A program made the translations under genes and the position numbers. Of a stretch of 64,000 bases of DNA, positions 10,777 through 22,200 are shown piece by piece (position 1 is the stretch's first letter; every line of letters begins with the position of its first letter). Below the pieces are notes generated by a model. That model saw only the letters and a program-made list of their open reading frames with translations. It did no database searches and had not been told where the DNA came from. The stretch covers positions 50,920 through 114,919 of the forward strand of contig JAANDG010000479.1 of NCBI GenBank assembly GCA_036852015.1, read 5' to 3'. The DNA is from Pelodera strongyloides. Lineage: Eukaryota > Nematoda > Chromadorea > Rhabditida > Rhabditidae.

Positions 10777-13700
10777 ATGTCCGAGTCAGGAGATAGTTCG
10801 GAATTTGTGCCACCAGGAAGTGAGGCTTCTGAGCGTGGACAACTAACTGGAGAGGTGATTATTTTCAATCTTCACGCTAGTTTATGTTTTTACCGCTATG
10901 TTCCTAATAGCGGTATAGCGCGGTATAATTTCTCAGTAGGTTATATGTTTGCCTAGGTGGCCGAACAGTTTATAAAGGACATAACACTTTCACTGAGCTT
11001 TTGGAGATCAGGAGATGTTGGCGACTCCTTTTTATGAGAAAAAAAAAACGTGGCTCTATTTTACAATAGGCGGCCTTAGGTGTTTAGGCGGTCTTATTTG
11101 AACTTATAGGCGGCCTTTACTTATAGGCGGCCTTATTTAAAATAATAGGCGGCCTTAACGAATGGGCGGCCTTAGACAGGCGGCCTTAACGAATGGGCGG
11201 CCTTATTTTTAAACAGGCGGCCTTAGCCAAAAATGTTAATTTTCTTGCTTTTGCTATTTTATTATACTTTGCGTACATTGCTGGTTTTTAATCACAGTGT
11301 AGCTGCATGATTCCCAATGAGATCAATATCATACTCAAAAAAAATTTTCACATTGAAAAGAAATAGCTAAGCATGTGATGTAATAAAGAACACCGATTAA
11401 CGAGAGGGGGAGCTAAACAAGGTATAATTTACTAATTTCGGAGAGCAATTTGTTCATCAGCTTACTAGGATACTAGGGCCGCCATGAGAACGCCGAAACA
11501 TGTATTGATGCATGTAAGTTGGCATTAGCTCATTGGTACTGCCTCTGAAATGTCTTAGAGAACCTTTCAGCGCACCCCAAGTGGCTTCAGTTGGTTGTGT
11601 GTGGACTACCGGGTCAGTGGGATCAACAAAATTGATCTTATGGTTGACCCACCTATGCTGGTATTGGTTGACAAGATAAGATTAATCAAACCTCCATAAG
11701 CGGTTCACCCTTCACTCACAGACTCACACAATGAAGGGCTTCACGTTCTGATGTATTAGTGGGAGCAAAGTGGCCGCGTCCCTCCTAGCCCTAGCAAGTT
11801 TGGACATAGCTACTTTATTAGTGCCGCGCTCAATCATACCGAGAATCCACTGTCCTCCTCTGTTTAAGTTCCTCCAGTTGTTATGTTTGAGTGAAACAGG
11901 GGGGAGCCCAAAAAAAGGCACAAAAAAATGATAAAACAGAAAAAAAATAAGGCCGCCTAATCGTTAAGGCCGTCTATTATACTAAGGCCGCCTAATCGTT
12001 AAGGCCGCCTGTTTAAGACCGCCTATTAATAAGGCCGCCTAAAAGTTCAAATAAGGCCGCCTATTAGTAAAGGCCGCCTAAAAAATGCTAAGGCCGCCTA
12101 TTGTAAAATAGAGCCAAAAACGTTTGGTCCGGTCTGTAAAACCTGCGACCTGCGATTGTATGTTTGCGGGGTTGTAAATGTGTGTCCCGCCCACGCCGAC
12201 ACCACACACCTAGCCTAATATGGCTCGAGTATAACCTTGCCTCATCAGTTCCCCTCCCCATATTTTTATTAGAATTGGGTTTTAGTTTTTAGTGAACCTT
12301 CCCAGTTTCATTTTGTCTCTCGGTCTCTCATTTGCTGAGCTCTTATTATTTTTCGTGTTGCGTTTCGCCTGGACGTGTATAACGGACAGTCTCCTTCTTG
12401 TTGTCATAGTAACACACTCCGGAGGCGTTCCTTGAAACGTTTCACCTGTTCATTCATAATTGATAGAAGACAAGCTCGTTCTGCATGACTTAATCTGAAT
12501 ATATATCAGTTCTCTTATTATACTTTTCTTCCTCATCGTTATCGCAAATGAAAACGAATGACCCTTATTTGTTCCACTGAAATTTTGCATTTGCCCTTTG
12601 GCCAAGTAGTATTCTTTGCCTATTTTTACGATTAGTATTTGTATTTATTTATATCCTCCAATTTCCGTTCTGATAATTATTGTTGGTCCATAGTATCGTA
12701 ATGTTTCTAATAATATCAATATCTGGAATCGGAATGCCAACTTCATTCTTTTCATTTTCAGTAATAGTTACACATGAATGGTAAGAATGCTAGATCCCCT
12801 GCGTAGAATACGCCATAGAAGGGATGTTTATGCCTACAAACTATAATAATAAACTATAATAAACGCGCAAATTTAGGATATTTTTCGTATGAAAAATTTG
12901 GGCAGCCATCCCACGTCCGAACAGGCGGACCCTTCACTCATTTCACTTGCTGATTCAGGGAGCAATTTTGATGACAGAGTCAGTTTATAATCATTTATCT
13001 GCTCATTGTATTTTATATATTTATCAATTTATCTGTGTTGCTGAATGATTGACAGTAATGATCTATCGTCGTATTGCGTGCAATACTGCTGCAATGATAA
13101 ACTTTCATACTCAAATGTTGTTATGTTTTTGTGACTTCGATGAAATTTTATTGTTAGTGAGTTTAAAAAATGTATCTGTGAAAAAAATAAAGAACTTTAC
13201 TTTCTTAAAGTTCTTAATTTTAAGGTTGCGGAAGAATACGATGAACTCGAGGAAACCGTTTCTGGTGGACAGGAAAAGACAGAGCAACAACATGAGGTTG
13301 GCACTTATTAAATGAGATTGTTATCAGGCTATAATTTCCATGCGTAATTTCCCGAGATGGTCGCTTAGTTGAGAGTTGAACCGTAAATTACCACTGATAC
13401 GTTTCACCCAAATCTATGCATTTGCATTTGCCTCCGGAGATGGTCAAAGCCAATCCGGAGATAGTTGATGCGTAATTTTACGCATAGATTTATAGCCTGG
13501 CATTGTTTCTAACGATTTTTTGAGTGGATGCTTGTTTGGTGATTACACGTAAAAAGGACTGATAAACTCCGAACTTCCGTGGAACGTAAAATTTTCAAAA
13601 AATGTTTTAGAATGTGCTCGTTGACACGATGCCGCGTTCAATTTAAAATAAAGCTTAAAAACACTAATTTATCGATAAACATAGTTATGTTTAGAACCGC

Positions 13701-16700
13701 ATTGTTGGTGGATTCATGTTCGAACTAAAACGTCCGGTGAACTTTGAACTACCAAAAGATACAGGTAAGAAATGAGCTTTTTTTACACGAAAAGAAAATC
13801 TTAAAATTGTTTTGCCTTAAAATTTGGGAACGAGCATCCGGGCATCGGGCGTAAATCTTTTCGGGAAATCCGGAATTTAAAGCCTAGGCAATATGCTAAT
13901 TTCCGCGATGGCGCGGAGTTTCACCAGTTTTTGCACGATTCGGTTCGTTCCTGTGGCAGAAATGCTTGCATTGCTTTCGTCGGGAATTTGGCCAACGAGA
14001 TTATGCTATGCAGAGCGTATCTTTATAGTCCCTGATTTTAGTTACCGTGCTGAAGTATCCTCTGCAAATTCCTCCGTGTCCTGAAGATCAGAATCCCGAC
14101 GAGTGGAAGTCTGCTTTTGAGGTAAATATTTGAAACATATTATTTTCATTTTTGACTGGGCATAATCAGTTCAAGGCTCCGATGTAAAATCTTCGGAGGC
14201 TATTGTAATTTTAAATATTTGAGACTTGAGGTTTTTTCAATTATATGTTGGTTTATGGCTTTATCTTAAGTTCTTCCTTAATTTTAGTGTTTTACATGTT
14301 TACCCTTTCCCTTTCATCTTATTTGTTTCTGCACTTCAGGAAGCAACAGTTTATCTGGTGGGAACTGCACACTTCAGCAAGGATAGCCAAGAAGGTATCC
14401 GGATTTAACTTGGTCTTTAAATTTGTTGACTATAATAGACTGAAGGGTGTGTTCGCTTATTGTTTGATTTGTATTTTTGTATATGTGATCAGTGATCTGT
14501 ATTCTGTACCCTTTTCTTATAGTTAGGTTTCATCCTATTAGTTAGCGTGGTATAACTAATGAACAAAGCATCGAAATATTATTAGTATTATTAATAATAA
14601 TAATAATAATCAATCTCCAGACGTGATGAAAACGATCCGGGCCGTGCAACCGGATCTGGTTATGGTGGAACTGTGCCCCAGTAGAATCTCCATCCTTTCA
14701 ATGGATGAGCAAACACTTCTGAGGGAGGCACAGGACCTAAACTCGGAGAAGATTATACAGACAATCAAGCAGGTGGGTAGGCGATTCACGGTTTCCGGTT
14801 CCCCTTTGTGCTGAGTGCTGATCCCTTTAATATTCGATCCGGCATTAGGGCCTACGTTTTGGGAATTTAGATTAATTCTGGCCCAGGATATTGGTTTTAG
14901 AAGTTTACAAGCGATGAGTTCTTTAGTTTTTATCTTGCGCCCGGTCTCGTTAAAGCGAAATACCGGCCGGTTTTTTTGAAACGCATAGAGTACATCCAGC
15001 TTATGTAAATCAAGTTAAATTATAATAAAAAATCGGGCTAAATTCAAGCAATTTTGCATAAATACGTGAGGATTCAGCTGTCTACGATGCCTTTCAAAAA
15101 CCGGCCGGTATTTCGCTTTAACTAAGGAACTAAGTGGTATAAACACTTGTTTCAGTCCGGCGTTGTGCAAGGTGTGCTCCACGTGTTATTGCTCTCCATG
15201 TCGGCGCACATTACCAGAGAGCTGTCGATGGCACCCGGAGGAGAGTTCCGTGCCGCTCATAGGTTGGAGATTTTGTAGCTCTCAGTAAACGTAAATTATG
15301 AATTGCACTTTAATGCTTATGCACACAATTTACAAATGTCCCACTGTATTCATGACAAAAATTTCACGAATCTGGATATAAAGAGCCACGCGCACAACCT
15401 CCAAATTGAATGTTACGTCTCCGAAGTTCATTGCGTATTAGTATTAGTAAAAATTGTGAAATGTAGCTAGCGTAGACACATCCCTGCCTTCCTCTAGTTC
15501 AGCAGTGACTGTGTTTCTAGTGTTTTCAAGTTTTCACACTTCACACTTCACACGTGACAACTTCTTCATATTTTCGTCATTACGAGATCGTCAGGGGTCA
15601 AGGCCGTAATAATTACCTATAAACTTTTTGTCTTTGTCCAGTAGTCGATTGTGATGTATCTTCTTGTTTGTAGGTAATTATTCCGGCCCTGATGATTCCT
15701 TGGCAGTAGACAATTTTACATATATACCTCCTCCCGTAATGTATCTCAACAGTTCTTCATATTTCAATTTCAGAGGTGTTGTGGAGACGCAAGGCTGTCG
15801 TCTGATCCTCGGTGACCGACCGATTCAGATTACCTTGCAGAGAGCACTGGCCTCGTTGGGAGTGTGGCAGAAACTCAAGTGAGCTTTTTATTTTTATAAT
15901 AATTGTCTAAAATGATTTACTTTGTGCTTTGTGCCGTCTGTTGTTTAGTATTTATTAGTTCTCATTGCTTGTGTGTGTTTCTGAATGTGAAATAAGTGAA
16001 GTTCCCTTGCGCAAAACGCAAAAGTGTGTTGTTGGCGAAGGAATGATTTGCACGTTATGTAACGACAAGAACAACAACCGCTTGCTAGTTTTTGAAGTCA
16101 CTTCACTTATGACTTGTATAATTTACTTGAGTTGTGTGGTCTCTGTTTAAAGGAACTGCTCTCAATTAAGTACTCGTGTTAAGGTTTTTCTTCCACATTC
16201 TCGTGTCACATCGAACGTCGATCACACAAGAAGATGTGGAAAAGTGTAAGCAGCAGGATCTTTTAGAGCAGCTTTTGGCAGAGGTGACTTTTCCATAGTT
16301 TCCATTATTCACATGCTTTATTCCTATGATAACTTTGTTCCCCCCCCCCATGCTAAAATTGTATGACAAAGTTTGATTGAGTTTTGGACGTCCAGGCCGT
16401 CCCAACAACTCAATTACCATTATACCATTGACGGTATTATCATTTAACAGTTCGTGTACATGTACTTTAAAAAGAACAATAATCTTCTTAACTATTGAGA
16501 ATGTAAATGCTATATTTGTTTTATAGCTTAACTTTAAGTAGAGGACGGGTTGGTACACTATATTAGTACTTATTTTTTTTAGATGGCTGGCGATTTTCCA
16601 AAGCTTTCGCAAATCTTTGTCGACGAACGCGATGCATACATGACGAATGCGCTTCACATGTTGCTGACCAGACACACGGAGGCGAAGAGGTATGGTATTG

Positions 16701-18259
16701 TTTTGTGAAACTATTTGTGATTACAGCCGTTATTCTTCGATTTTTCAATGTAATTGCAGGTATTATTAATTGCATCCAACGGTGTTCAGTTTTCAGAGAA
16801 TTGGTACCCCGTCTTGCACTCCTGCGTATAAATTTTTGGTGAAACACATCGATAGAACTCCCATGATCCTCCTTTGAAATAATGATTTAATTGTTGTTTT
16901 GCCTCAGTGGCTGCTACTCAACCGAACTATGAATGTGTGATTCGCAGTGGTCGTATTTTAGTTACTAAGGAAAATGTGCTCAGTCTGAATTGAAATCAAA
17001 CTAACAATAACAAGTAGAACTGAGGCTGTGTTCACCAACAGGCTGGGAGCCCTCCCTGTCCTCACCAGGGAGCTAAGGAGTGCTCGTGAGCCTAGCAGAA
17101 TTGAACTCAACACGGAAGGTCTTCCGTGTTGAGTTCAATTCTGCACTGAAGTTGATTTCATCCTTTATGTGTACCTTTTACAGACGCGCTTGGGCACAGA
17201 CCAATGCCGCTTGGCAGCCACTGCGAGTGGTCTCTGTTGTGGGTATTGGCCATGTTCCCGGAATCGTCAACAAGTAAGATTTTCAGTTTGGTTTTGTTTT
17301 TGTAATGTTTCAATTTTTTCTCATCGTGGTGCCATAAATATTGTTGTGTATATGAATAATGAATTGGTATTTTGTCATTTGTCAGTATCATTATTAGTTC
17401 ACTGTCAGATCCTGACTATTACCATAAACTTGGGTAAGTAACAGGGGTATAGGTTGGTGCGTTGAAACACGCACGAACCACCTCCGGGTTGGTTTTGAGC
17501 ACCTCCGAAAGCAATTCGAAATTTACAAATTTAGGTGAAACATTAAAAACGGTCTATCACCAAGCTAAGGAAACCACCTGCAACCACCTCAGTTTACGCA
17601 CTTAATTTATCTGACAGTGACACTGATCTTTGTATTTGTAGGTGGCGTGAACCAGTCGATGTGTCTCCGTTGCTTGAAATTCCGCCTCCAACACTTGGAT
17701 CAAGGATCGTTGGTGAGATGTTTGGGGTGTACATATTTTAGCAAGTTAATTATCACTAATTAGGTGTATCTTTCTTGTCGATATCCTCTTTCGGTTTGTA
17801 TCTTTTTACTGGCAAAATCAATATCCCTAGGCTGCATAAATATCAACTTGCCAATAGCAGTGGTTGATTTTGAGAACCCTGACTTTTATGACGTTACAGA
17901 AACATTCGTTTTTTTATTGCCACAAAGAAAAGGTAGTCATTTGGTTGATTGATGCCGATGCGATATTGTCATTTTATTTTTTATATGATATGGGTTGTCG
18001 GACCACGAGCCTCATATTTGTATTATACAAAATAGTGTTTGGTCTTTTATTTTTCTAATGATATTTAGTTAGCTTTGCGCATTCGGCGCTCGCTTGAGGC
18101 GAGGGACCAACTGGTAGACATTAGACATTATTGCTCTAAAAGCGTAATTTTAATATTTTAGGTACAACCCTGCGATATGCATTCTACGCTGCAGCGGGAT
18201 ACTGTTGTTTCCGTGTGGGAAAAGCTGCCTACGTGCGCATTGCACCCAGGTTTATGTAA
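10777..18259 (+). CDS. TRABD: TraB domain-containing protein
   Basis: Homologue of TRABD, a member of the TraB/TIKI-like family; the cellular role of TRABD is poorly defined. Thirteen exons give about 394 residues (human about 376): 10777-10854, 13225-13296, 13695-13764, 14042-14121, 14340-14394, 14621-14772, 15156-15262, 15774-15878, 16184-16283, 16583-16689, 17184-17273, 17642-17712, 18162-18259. All phases agree. The first two exons encode an acidic, variable leader (MSESGDSSEF...) and are less certain than the rest. The core begins ATVYLVGTAHFSKDSQED and continues VQPDLVMVELCPSR, MAPGGEFRAAHR, LILGDRPIQITLQRA and EDVEKCKQQDLLEQLLAE. GIGHVPGI is the second conserved His motif. The C terminus has a membrane-like stretch (YAFYAAAGYCCF). 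An acceptor AG lies 3 bases before the ATG. Intron 1 carries a Merlin relic. Confidence 0.94.
11052..12115 (-). mobile_element. Merlin-family DNA transposon relic
   Basis: The element has a perfect 28-bp terminal inverted repeat beginning GGCTCTATTTTACAATAGGC. It is flanked on both sides by the same 8-bp target duplication AAAAACGT (11044-11051 and 12116-12123). GG ends and an 8-bp duplication are hallmarks of Merlin. Inside each end lies a subterminal array of the motif AGGCGGCCTTA, inverted between ends, about eight copies left and nine right. The interior carries a broken minus-strand DDE transposase. The element sits in TRABD intron 1. It is non-autonomous now because the transposase contains stops. 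Confidence 0.93.
11457..11921 (-). pseudogene. Degraded Merlin/IS1016-type DDE transposase
   Basis: Reading the minus strand, WILGMIERGTNKVAM and AATLLPLIHQNVKPF match the ISXO2/IS1595-like DDE domain pattern (GGIERGT... and TLLPLI...H). After several stops the frame resumes with YQHRWVNHKINFVDP and HTQPTEATWGALKGSLRH, the expected VNHS.NFVDP...HTQ.IE..W..LK block holding the catalytic Glu. It ends ELMPTYMHQYMFRR. At least three stop codons interrupt the middle. The N-terminal part is missing. This identifies the host element as Merlin. Confidence 0.88.
14950..15121. mobile_element. TTAA MITE, family B (copy 2, TRABD intron)
   Basis: TTAAAGCGAAATACCGGCCG opens the element and the reverse complement closes it, with TTAA at both edges. 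It is 172 bp. The core keeps the family's taaattataataaaaaatcg and ttttgcataaa. The inverted repeat is confined to about 40 bp at each end. It lies in the TRABD intron between exons 6 and 7. Confidence 0.92.
17095..17144. repeat. Perfect 24-bp-arm hairpin
   Basis: GCAGAATTGAACTCAACACG (arm continues GAAG) is followed after a 2-base gap by its exact reverse complement. The two 24-bp arms show no mismatch. It lies in the TRABD intron immediately upstream of exon 11 (17184). No TTAA flank or family ends are visible. Confidence 0.95.
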
Positions 18260-18566
18260 ATATTGATTTATATATTCGTTATTTTTTATAGTTTGAAGTT
18301 TATTGTGAATTGTGATCATGTATTGCAGTGTATTGTGCAAGGTAATAGTGTCAAATGTTTGCCTTTTCCGGTTTTCTTTTGTTTGTTTATTAATTTAGTT
18401 TGAGTACGTTTGTTTGTTTCTTTCTCATTTTTCACTTAAATGTGAATTCAGTGAGTTATAGTTAATAATCAACGCTGTTGTGTCTTTAGGCATCAGGACA
18501 CTATGTAGCCTGACACTAGGTATATAATGCGGTTATGTGCCAAGTTCGAAGTTTTTATAGCAGTGG

Positions 18567-18696
18567 TTAAAGCGGTATGGCACCATTTATAAATTGTGTT
18601 TTCTTTACAGAAAATTCACAAATTTGCATATAATACATGGATATGCAGTTGCCCGGTATCCGTTTCAAATCAAAACCACCTGCCGTACCGCTTTAA
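18567..18696. mobile_element. TTAA MITE, family D (copy 1)
   Basis: TTAAAGCGGTATGGCACCAT at the left and the partner CCTGCCGTACCGCTTTAA at the right define a 130-bp element, with tttgcatataatacatggatatgcagttg in the core. It lies between TRABD (stop 18259) and UFSP2 (start 19234). Confidence 0.88.
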
Positions 18697-19233
18697 TGCC
18701 CCATTTTGTTTTTTATTTTAGAAAAATGATTAGGAAGGCAAAAAAACGTCCGATTGTGAGAACTCTTAGTCAGCGTGTATTTGTACTACTGTGTTTCGTT
18801 ACGGTTGTATTTATTTGACTTTTTATGGATTGTATTTTCACTTTTGTTTTGTTTTAGTAGATGCATTTTGTACGTCCGTAGGTAGTAGATTTCCCGTTTA
18901 AAGTGTTTAATTTGCTTGGCTTGTTTTCCCTAGAGATTTTTACCTGTACCCCTTACGTTAGAGAATTTGTTGGTTGTTGATTCCTATTTTTTAGTCCCGG
19001 TATATTTATATTTAGCCGATTTGACCGATGATATGATCCTATTTTGCTAAGCGGTTATTTTTTGATAAATGTGATTTTCCCGAATTATGATTTTGATTCT
19101 TTTCACCCCGGTTCCTTTACCGTTGATTATATTTCATCGAACATCTTTTTGCATTTTGCGTCCTTATGTTGGCCCTTCTTTACGAAGACAACTTGTGTTT
19201 TTGTAATGATTAATTATTTGAATTTTTCAGATT

Positions 19234-22200
19234 ATGGGTAAAGAGGAGTGGGCAGTGGATTTCGACTCGATATTTCATGTAAGTTTCTTGTTTATCGTTA
19301 TTATTATATTATTTGCATGTGTTTTAATATAGGATGTGGTTCACTGTTTACAAATAAGTCGAGATTTGCTTAGCGCTGCGCTGCTGTTTATATTTCTGTT
19401 TTCCAGACTGGATATTGCATAACTAATACTCTTTATTCCAGAATTTCTCGAATTTTGAAAAGTGGTATGATGTGGAGACTGCCAAATATGTGGGTGTGCT
19501 GTATGGAGATGATAGAAGGGTGGGTTTACTTTTACTATTTATTGATATTTTCGCATTTGTTGTATGGACTAATTGCTTTTAATTTTTGTCTGGGTGTATG
19601 TCAATTATGTATTCCTTGCGAAGCTATAAGTAAGGCGCATTAAAGTTCCTGTCCTGAATAGTAATTTGTATTACAATGGGTTGTTATGTAATAATGTTTA
19701 ATGTAGTGGTGTGGTTATTGCCGTATGCAGTAGTGTAATCTGCAAGGTTTCTATCTTCCAAGTCCAAGTAATAGATGTACCGGATCACTACTGAAAAACT
19801 GAAAACATTTATTAACTTTATTTATTTTGTTATTTCATTTCAGGTTGAAAAGTGTATATTTTTATCCGATGAGCACTTGAAACAATCCTTCTTCGAATAT
19901 GTGACTAATTCGCAACCGGCAGGTTGGTATTTTGCATGTTTGTGTTGTGTTAAGTATGCTAATTACTGTAGTTTTCTGGTTTACGTGTAGTTAAACCAGG
20001 GGTAGGGTTTACGTAGTACTCTACTAGTCGTTCGCCGGATGATGTCTTGTAATGGTTGTAATGTTATCCTATCTATCAAATGAGCAATCCCTGACAAAAT
20101 TTCATCGTTCATTTCGTTTTTGTTGGGACTGTTCCGTATAATTATATTATCATTTTTGTGTGTTTTAGCATTGCATTGCTCTGCATTTTGGGTGAGTTAT
20201 TCGCCCATAAATTAGGTGTTGGTTGATTTATTAATATTTAGCGCATATTTTAGATTTAACTTTCGTGGGAATAATGGTTATTGAGGACCGGGAGCCAGAA
20301 AGCGATATCACGTACATGGGCCCCGGGCTGGAGGTTTGTATTATTTTATAATTAGACTTTTATTCTAATTGTTTAATTTTTTTCCTTGTTTATCTTTGCT
20401 GCATGTTGTTATTCATTTTAATGTTTAGGGTATAAACTGTACTTTCAATGGAGTATAATAGTCGATGTTGCGTATCTTGTGGAAACGTTTCATAAGTGAC
20501 AGTTTTTTTTAAATTAAGCATACTGTTCTTTAGATTACGGTATCGTTGTCTGATCTACAATCGCGGGATATTACGAAGATTATTGAGAGTAATCCTCAAC
20601 TGCAAAGCAAATGGGAGCCGAAAAGGGGACTGACTATTGTATCGAAGGTATGTATTGCTTACTGTAATTGTGAAAAGTACTGTTGTACTGTATAATATGT
20701 CTTTACGTTATTACTCATTTACCGCGGGGAGCATAAGCTCTCTGAGGCCATATTCACCACTACGATTGCCTCAGGGAAGGGGACAGAAAATATCATTCTT
20801 ATGTGAGACACGTAGAGAAAAAGATGGGGAATTGAGTAATATGGCCTCAGATTATGTTCCGTTGTTGGGTTTTCGTCGTGAACACCGGTCATCCAATAGC
20901 TCTCAAATTGCCACTGAATAATGTGCTGTGACCATATAAACTAACTGAAACATCTTGTTTTGTCTGTCTGATAATTTTTCGTATTGATCCAATTGATCGC
21001 ATCAGTTTGAACTATGGATTTGGTTATTTTAGCCGACAGATTCAAAATTGAGTTAGCGATCTTATGTATTTATGTATTATCTATTACACTGGATTCTGCT
21101 TTTGCTTATTTATTTATCACATTTTAGTGACCACATGTGGTTTTTTTTTCTTTTATTAATTCACAATTCACATATTTTATGTGTTAATAAATATTGAATA
21201 TTTGATTCTTTTAGGTTTCTTTCCACTGTGTGGTTGGCGTCGGAAACGAGGAAACGGGTATCAAGCATCATGTGGAGAAATTTGCAGCATCGACAGGCGA
21301 ACTGGCATTCTTCCATAAGTAAGTTTCCTTTTTTTGCTTTTGTTTATTAAGATGCGTTTCTTGGAGATTTTTAAGTTTAATGGCCTTCTTGTGCAAGTTA
21401 ATTACGTGACATTTTTTTTATGTTCGTCTACATATAAAAATCGGAAGAGTATATAATAGTAGAGTAGAGTAGGCAACGTAGGATAGTAAGTAATATTATG
21501 CTTACAATTAGGTATTACGTATGCATAGCAAATAGTTTCTTGAATAGGTAGAGATTTTCTGTTGGCTGTAATCGTAGCTAGATTAAAAGTACAATAGGTT
21601 GAAAGTTCAAGTTTGTTTGTTTAAGTTCAAAGTTTAGTTAATTTACATGGCTATATAATATAGGTCTATTTTTTCTTAGAAAGTTAGAATCTTCGAGCTT
21701 ATTTTTTTTTTCTTGTTTAGAGGTTCGGCTACAGTACTACAAGCACGAATCGATGCTCCAAAGGCTCTCGACTCATTGATAAAGGGAGTGGCTGAGGATG
21801 TATGTTTTATTTGTTTATTCATGTCTTTCTATCTTTGATGTATCGTTTTTTGGTCAAGTTATTGTTCGTTTCCTTTGGCGAATTATATACTTGCGATTTA
21901 CTTACCTAGTGCATGTATTCGATTATTCCATGCAGTGCGATGTTTGTTGTTATGTGCGATGTTTATTGATTATTCCCAAGGTAGCAGTAGCAGTAACAGT
22001 TGATGTATAGTATTAATGGGACAATGTTTAACAGTCAATACGAGTGTGTTATTACCAATGAAAACCCCTCTGTAGTTTTTAGGGCTTTCTTTTGGGGGTC
22101 GTCGGGTTAATAATATATGAATTTCCATATTATTTTACAGAACTTCGTTGTATTCCACTCGTATCGTCGAATAACGGGTGCTGACGAGAATAATAGTGAT

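Noticed and set aside
11080..11230. Regularly spaced AGGCGGCCTTA repeats taken as a CRISPR or iteron array
   Set aside because: The same motif is inverted at the other end of a TIR-bounded element, so these are transposon subterminal repeats.
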